Assembly: GCA_037962975.1 (NCBI GenBank)
Contig: CM075674.1
Location: forward strand, 40,314,501 to 40,378,500
DNA from: Clitoria ternatea
Taxonomy: Eukaryota > Streptophyta > Magnoliopsida > Fabales > Fabaceae
Direction of reading: 5' to 3'
Length of the DNA stretch: 64,000 nt
The notes under the pieces were generated by a model, which made no database searches, was not told the origin of the DNA, and saw nothing but the letters and a program-made list of their open reading frames with translations. This document shows positions 58,045-64,000 of the stretch, piece by piece. Position 1 is the stretch's first letter. Each line of letters starts with the position of its first letter. The position numbers and the translations under genes are program-made.

Positions 58045-61000
58045 ATGGACGGAGAGACTAGTTCTGGGGGAAGAGATGATTTCTTCTCTAGATTTACTCA
58101 GCTGATGAGTAGGACCGAGTCCGGTCCCACTCTGGATAAATTCCTGAAAAGGAATCCTCCAATTTACAAAGGGGGACATGACTATGACGGGGCATACACC
58201 TGGATTAGGGATATTGAACAGGTTTTTGAATATTTTGAGTGCTCTGAAGAGAAAAAGGTTTTATTTGCTAGTTACCAACTAAAAGATGAGGCTAGAGTAT
58301 GGTGGTCCCGTGTGAAGGTGCAGATGAACGCAGCTAATGAGCCGTTAGTATGGGCGAATTTTCGAAGGAGGTTCCTTGTTAAATACTTCCCGGACAACTA
58401 CAAAATCCGGAAAGAAATGGAATTCTTGAAGCTAGAGCAAGACCGGATGTCTGTAGCTGAGTACACCAGCAAGTTTGATGAGCTGTGTGATTTTTATCAC
58501 CCTTTCTCGTTAGAAGGGACTGAAGGTAGCAAGTGCGCCAAATACGAAGCTGGACTACGGATTGAGCTCCGTAGTGTAATCGTACCGATGGAGATTAGGG
58601 ACTATCCGACCTTGGTGAACAAAGCAAGACTGACTGAAGAAGTGCAGTTGCAAAGGATGTCTTAGCCAAGAGATAAAAAGCCATTGAAGGCAAAAGGATT
58701 CAGCTTCAAGAGGATGGGTCAATTCTTTCGGGGCGGCAAGTCTTCTGCTACCTCCTCATCCTCCTCTGGCCGAGGTTCCACTGGTCGATCGGGTAATCCC
58801 CCTGGGAATCGTACATGCTACAATTGTGGTCAGGAAGGACACATTGCCAAACATTGCCAAGCTAATCAGATTGTGTGCTTCCAGTGCGGACGACCAGGGC
58901 ACCTCAGGCCCGATTGCCCTCAAAGGCAGCAGCAGGGCAGGACGGATAACCGAACTAACTTTTCTGGGACCCGAGGTTCCAACTTCTCGAGAGGAGGTCG
59001 GAATGGAGCTGGTAGAGGGAACCCACAAGCGGGAAGATATGACGCCCAATCTAGCGATGCCCAGAACGCCACGGCCGGGCGTGTATTTGCGTTTGATGCT
59101 TCAGAAGCTATGAGGAATGACAATCTGGTACAGGGTAAGTGCCTCATCCGTGGTTATCTGGTTGATGTGATTTATGATTCAGGTGCCACCCATTCCTTTA
59201 TTTCGGAAAGTTGTGTACGACGGCTTGGTCTGCCAATCAGTTTAATGGAGAACGCTCTTATTGTTTCCACTCTAACTGGTTCTACTTTCCGTGCAACTAC
59301 AGTGTGTAGGGAACTACCGATGCAAATTGAAGCCTGTACTTTTCGAGTAAATTTTATTTGTATGCCCTTGAAGGACTTAGACGTTATTCTAGGTCTTGAT
59401 TGGCTTGCTGCTAATTATGTGTTGGTCGACTGTTATCGGAAGAATATTGTTTTCTCCCAGGAACTTGACGTGAAGAACGGGGTGAGCGATGTCTTAACCA
59501 CGTATGTTGTTTTATTCGCTTCGGAGGGCCGGCATAACCTCCTGATAAGTGATATTCCGATTGTTTGTGAATTCCCTGACGTTTTTCTGGAAGAAATTCC
59601 GGAGCTACCTCCCAGTCGAGAGACTGATTTCTCTATTGACTTGATTCCCGGGGCAGAACCTGTGTCCCGAGCGCCATATAGAATGTCTTCGGTGGAATTA
59701 ACCGAAGTGAAGAAACAAGTAAACGAATTACTAGAAAAGGGCTTTATCCGACCTAGTGCTTCACCCTGGGGCGCTCCGGTGTTACTGGTAAAGAAGAAGG
59801 ACGGTAGTATGCGAATGTGCATTGATTACCGACAGCTGAACAAACTGACCATCAAAAATAAATATCCACTACCCTGGATTGACAATTTACTGGATCAGTT
59901 GCGAGGCGCCGTTGTGTTCTCTAAGATTGACTTGAGGTCGGGATACCACCAAATCCGAGTGAGGTCGGAGGATATCCCAAAGACAGCATTTCGGACTCGT
60001 TATGGGCACTTCGAGTACGTAGTAATGCCCTTTGGAGTAACAAACGCTCCTGCCATTTTTATGGATTATATGAATCGAACTTTTCAACCGTACTTGGACC
60101 AGTTTGTGGTAGTATTCATTGATGATATTTTGGTATATTCGAGGTCGGACGAGGAGCATGCTCAACATCTTCGGCTTGTTTTACAAGTACTTCGGGAGAA
60201 GAAGTTGTACGCTAAATTATCTAAGTGTGAGTTCTGGAAGAGTAGTGTACAATTCTTGGGGCATGTAATTTCCCAAGAGGGAGTCTCTATTGATTCGACA
60301 AAAATTAAGGCGGTTATGGCTTGGGAGAGGCCGAAGTCAATAACTGAAATCAAGAGTTTCCTCGGATTAGCTGGATACTATCGACGCTTCATTGAAGGGT
60401 TTTCTCGGATAGCACTTCCTCTGACTCGGTTAACAAGGAAAGGAAACCCCTTCGTGTGGTCGGAGAAGTGTGAATTAAGCTTCCAAACTCTTAAGCGATG
60501 TTTAACTACTGCCCCTGTGCTTGCACTGCCCGATGTAACACAGGAATTTGAAGTATATTGTGATGCATCCAAATTTGGATTGGGATGTGTGTTGATGCAA
60601 GCTGATCGGGCAATTGCTTATGCTTCGAGGCAATTGAGGTCACATGAGGAGAATTACCCGACTCACGATCTAGAACTTGCAGCAGTAGTGTACGCGCTGA
60701 AGATTTGGCGTCATTATTTGTATGGAGCTCGCTTTGTAGTATTCAGTGATCACAAGAGTCTAAAGTACTTATTTGATCAAAAGGAGTTAAATATGAGACA
60801 GAGGAGATGGGTAGAGTATTTGAAGGATTATGACTTCGATTTGAAGTATCACCCGGGCAAAGCGAATGTTGTGGCAGATGCGCTAAGCAGGAAGGTACTG
60901 CATGTGGCTTACCTAATGGGTAGAGAACGGGAATTACTGGAAAACTTTAGAGATATGAATATTGGAGTTGTTATGGACGCACCAAACCGAATGACAATCG

Positions 61001-62460
61001 GAATGTTAAAAATTTCCAACGAATTTCTGGAGTCGATGGTAGCTGCACAGAAAGACGATAAAGAGTTACTGAAGCTAATTGATACTCAGAACCAAGGCAA
61101 AAATGTGGAGATAACTAGGGGTGGCGATGGTATATGGAGATTCAGAAACCGAGTGATAGTGCCTGCACATGGAGATTTCAGGCAGGCGGTGTTATCAGAA
61201 GCACACAAGAGCTCTCTGAGTATACATCCGGGAGTAACAAAAATGTATCATGACTTAAGAAAGGAATTTTGGTGGCCAAACATGAAGAAGGCAATAATCG
61301 AGTACGTGAAATCCTGTGTGATATGTCAGAAGTGCAAGGTTGAGCACCAACGACCTCCGGGTTTGCTTCAACCTCCAGAAATTCCGATCTGGAAGTGGGA
61401 AGGTATCACCATGGACTTCGTGTCCGGACTACCCCGTACTCAAACCGGATACAACGCGATTTGGGTGATTGTTGATCGACTAACCAAAAGTGCGCATTTC
61501 CTGGCAATAAATAAGAAGTGGTCGTTAGATCGATTAGCTAAGTTGTACGTTGCTGAGGTCGTACGACTGCATGGTGTGCCCTCAAGCATTATCTCCGATC
61601 GGGATCCCCGATTCACTTCAAGGTTTTGGGGGAGTTTGCAACAACAACTGGGTACTGAACTCAAACTGAGCTCAGCTTACCATCCCCAGACCGATGGCCA
61701 ATCAGAACGGACTATACAGACTCTTGAAGATATGTTAAGGGCTTGTGTACTGGAACAGGGCGGATCATGGGAGAAATACCTGCCCTTGATGGAATTTGCA
61801 TATAATAACAGTTACCACAGCAGCATTGGGATGGCTCCATACGAAGCTCTTTATGGTCGGAAATGTCGTACCCCATTATGTTGGAATGAGAACGGCGATG
61901 CCCTTCATCTGGGGCCTGAGATGATTCAAGAGATGAATGAACAAATCGCTTTAATCCGAGAGAAGATAAAAATTGCTCAAGACCGTCAAAAGAGTTATTA
62001 TGACAATCGGCACAGACCCCTTGAATTCCAAGTGGGTGATTGGGTGTTCCTAAGAATTTCACTGACTAAGGGTGTAGGTCGAATTTTGAAGAGTCAAAAG
62101 CTTAATCCGAAGTACATTGGACCATACCAAATACTAGAACGGATTGGTGAAGTCGCTTATCGACTGGATCTTCCCCAATCGTTGACTAACATTCACAACG
62201 TGTTCCACGTATCGTAACTTCGAGCCTACATTCCGTGTGATACCATGATTGTACCGAGTGACTCCATTGAAGTGAAGGAGAACTTGACGGTGGAGGCGGT
62301 ACCAATTGGCATTGAAGAGCATCAAACCAAACGGTTAATGAACAAGGAGGTACCGCTGGTGAAGGTGAAGTGGCAGAATTTACATTGGATAAACTACACT
62401 TGGGAGTTAGAATCCGATATGAAACGAATGAACCCTCATCTTTTTCAACCGGAACACTGA
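58045..62460 (+). pseudogene. Gag-Pol polyprotein with two in-frame stops
   Basis: A single frame runs from ATG 58045 to TGA 62460, broken only by TAG at 58663-58665 and TAA at 62215-62217; there is no frameshift. Codon positions (from 58045): Retrotrans_gag about 60-170; two CCHC knuckles from 258 (CYNCGQEGHIAKHC) and 278 (CFQCGRPGHLRPDC); aspartic protease YDSGATHSFI (D378); reverse transcriptase with FIDDILVYS (DD at 693-694); RNase H with YCDASKFGLG and VVADALSRK; integrase HHCC zinc site (HPGVTKMYH ... CVICQKC) and catalytic blocks MDFVSGLP, SDRDPRF and DGQSERT; then a chromodomain-like end (VPLVKVKW, TWELESDM) beyond the second stop. All catalytic motifs appear intact. The first stop separates gag from the zinc knuckles; the second removes the chromodomain. 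Readthrough is possible but unproven. Confidence 0.9.
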
Positions 62461-62480
62461 TTTCGGGGACGAAATCTCCT

Positions 62481-62495
62481 TTTAGGGGGGGTGGA
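62481..62495 (+). other. Polypurine tract
   Basis: TTTAGGGGGGGTGGA directly precedes the 3' LTR start TGTAACATCC and is the expected plus-strand primer. Confidence 0.8.
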
Positions 62496-64000
62496 TGTAA
62501 CATCCCTGATGTTTTAATGAGAATTATAAGAAATGGAAAATGTTAGTAAATATTTTAGAAGTTTTATTTAATATTTGTTCTGTCCGAGCCAAAGATTGGA
62601 AAAGCCGGTGTCGGGGTCGGTATCTGAAGCGCGAGCAGGCGGAGTTAAAGATCGGAAGTGTAGGAGATGAGCGGGCAGGGCTAGGCGGTCTGGTCCAACC
62701 GTTGTGAGGAGAGCGCCTCACACGAGGTTAGAGACCGGATTAACCTCACGATGACTGAAACAATGGATGTAGGTAACCATGAGGTGAGCACGGATGAGAT
62801 ATCCGATCTATCAGGTTGTAGCTCGGATTTCCGAGGTATGAACACTAAGTTTGGACGTTGGGGGGGCCGATATTTATATCGGGCCTATACTCTTGCGAAT
62901 TATTAGAGGATTGTGAATACTTAAACGTTGAGGGAATAAACACGTGTAATTGATTTGATAACTATGCAATAGTTTAAAATAGTGAAAAATTGATTAAATT
63001 TAGTAAGAATACAAATAAAATAAAGGAAAAGATGATCTTGCCCATGAGCTATATATATAAGGAAATTCTCTTCTTTCCCTTTTCATTATTTTACAAGTTA
63101 CCTTGCTGTTGGTCTATTCCTCCTCTTTCATTTTTCTCTCCTCTCTTAACGCTGATTTGCATGCACTGGAGAGGGACTCCATTTGTGTCTAAACTTCAAT
63201 TTAACCCCATTCCTGTGATCGGGACTTCAAGGTGAGTCTACTGATCCAATCCAATTGTAATTCCCTTATTTCTTTTATTCTTTGACCGTTAAGAGCCATG
63301 CATGGCTATATTCGTGGCTGTTCTCCACTCCTCTGGTGAGCATGAGTCCAGATGTTGTCCATGAACTAAGGGCGTTGAGGTGATGAGCTATACTTTATGA
63401 TTCGTAGGTAGTAGGCTAAGCAACGGAAGACTGAGTGAAGGAGTTGAGACTGCAGAACCGGTGCTCAGAGAAAGAAATCGGCACAGAGAGCAGATCATCG
63501 AAGCGTGGAACCAAAGTAAGGGGGGGTGTTCGGGTTATAATTAATTAGAATAGGACTCACTTCTTATTCAGGTCTTTGAGGTAACGTAAACAGACTAAGG
63601 AAAATGTTGTTAAACGTAATTGTGTGTTTATGCTGTGCATGTGTGACTGAGTTTATTAATTTGTGGATGATCGGATGTGGATGAGTTTATCATGTATGAT
63701 CTTGTGAATCTAATGTGAAATGATCAGTGTTATGTGACGTCGGGTTAGCAAGCAGGCTACCCGAGTGATGAGAAATTGATATTATTGTGAGAAAGGTAAA
63801 CTGTTGAATGATTATGTGGTATGGGATGGCCGACGGTATATGATAGCCCCTCATTTCCGGCTCCCGTGGTTTTCGTGCCCAGTTGAGCTACCCAGTGGTC
63901 AAGTAGGACCCAGTGGTCGAGGTGGAGAGTCAAGCAGGACTCGGTGAACCAAGCAGGGTTCACGGGGTGTCAAGTAGGACCCCCAGCTGAAGGCCAATCC
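62496..64000 (+). repeat. 3' LTR of the Tekay-type element (truncated by window end)
   Basis: It matches the first 1505 bases of the 5' LTR with three substitutions (near 62537, 62765 and 63445), all transitions. About 780 bp remain outside the window. Confidence 0.92.

Larger units (their letters stand above)
55532..64000 (+). mobile_element. Ty3/gypsy chromodomain LTR retrotransposon (Tekay/Del type), 3' end outside window
   Basis: Order: 5' LTR (55532-57815), initiator-Met primer site, gag, protease, reverse transcriptase, RNase H, integrase, chromodomain-like end, polypurine tract, 3' LTR (from 62496). Integrase after RNase H with a C-terminal chromodomain places it with the chromoviruses; the long LTRs and the MKRMNPHLF-like end suggest Tekay/Del. 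In 1505 comparable LTR bases I see only three differences, so insertion is recent. Expected full length is about 9.25 kb, so the 3' LTR is cut at the window edge. The polyprotein frame contains two stops. Confidence 0.93.

Overview
The window is nuclear DNA of a dicotyledonous plant, most probably a legume. The evidence is two long, intron-rich housekeeping genes closely matching known plant proteins, AT-rich introns and spacers, and many plant-type transposable elements (Ty3/gypsy, Ty1/copia, LINE, hAT, MITE-like). The legume assignment rests on the style of the genes and dispersed repeats and is an inference. No tRNA, rRNA or CRISPR was seen.

Layout: (1) 1-5200, a Ty3/gypsy LTR element that carries only gag; its 5' LTR is cut by the window edge. 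(2) 5201-12779, AT-rich spacer with short tandem repeats, a LINE reverse-transcriptase fragment (about 7666-7981), a possible copia relic and the 3' end of the next gene. (3) 12780-37168, minus strand: a complete VIRILIZER (VIR) gene, reconstructed as 28 exons and 2185 codons. Its introns carry hAT-derived elements, a deleted copia element with an insertion in one LTR, a copia pol fragment split by another insertion, a TIR element, and copies of a dispersed repeat. (4) 37.3-41.1 kb, spacer. (5) 41103-52981, minus strand: a complete DEAH-type RNA helicase gene (DExH1-like, 16 exons, 995 aa). Its intron 10 holds a full-length hAT transposon (43836-47193) with an apparently intact four-exon transposase of 749 aa, imperfect TIRs and a perfect 8-bp target duplication. 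(6) 53.1-55.2 kb, spacer, then a broken RNase H-like fragment. (7) 55532-64000, a recently inserted chromodomain Ty3/gypsy element (Tekay/Del type) that lands in that fragment; its 3' LTR runs off the window.

VIR is a core subunit of the plant mRNA m6A writer complex, and the helicase is a DHX36/MLE-type RNA helicase. Both act on RNA and both are read on the minus strand, but nothing here shows a functional link. The most notable observation is a parent/derivative hAT pair. The full-length, coding-competent element sits in the helicase intron. An 862-bp internally deleted relative sits in VIR intron 3; it keeps both ends and transposase exon 1 and has its own 8-bp target duplication (7/8 match). 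VIR intron 25 (123 bp, no stop, multiple of three) is a good candidate for in-frame retention.
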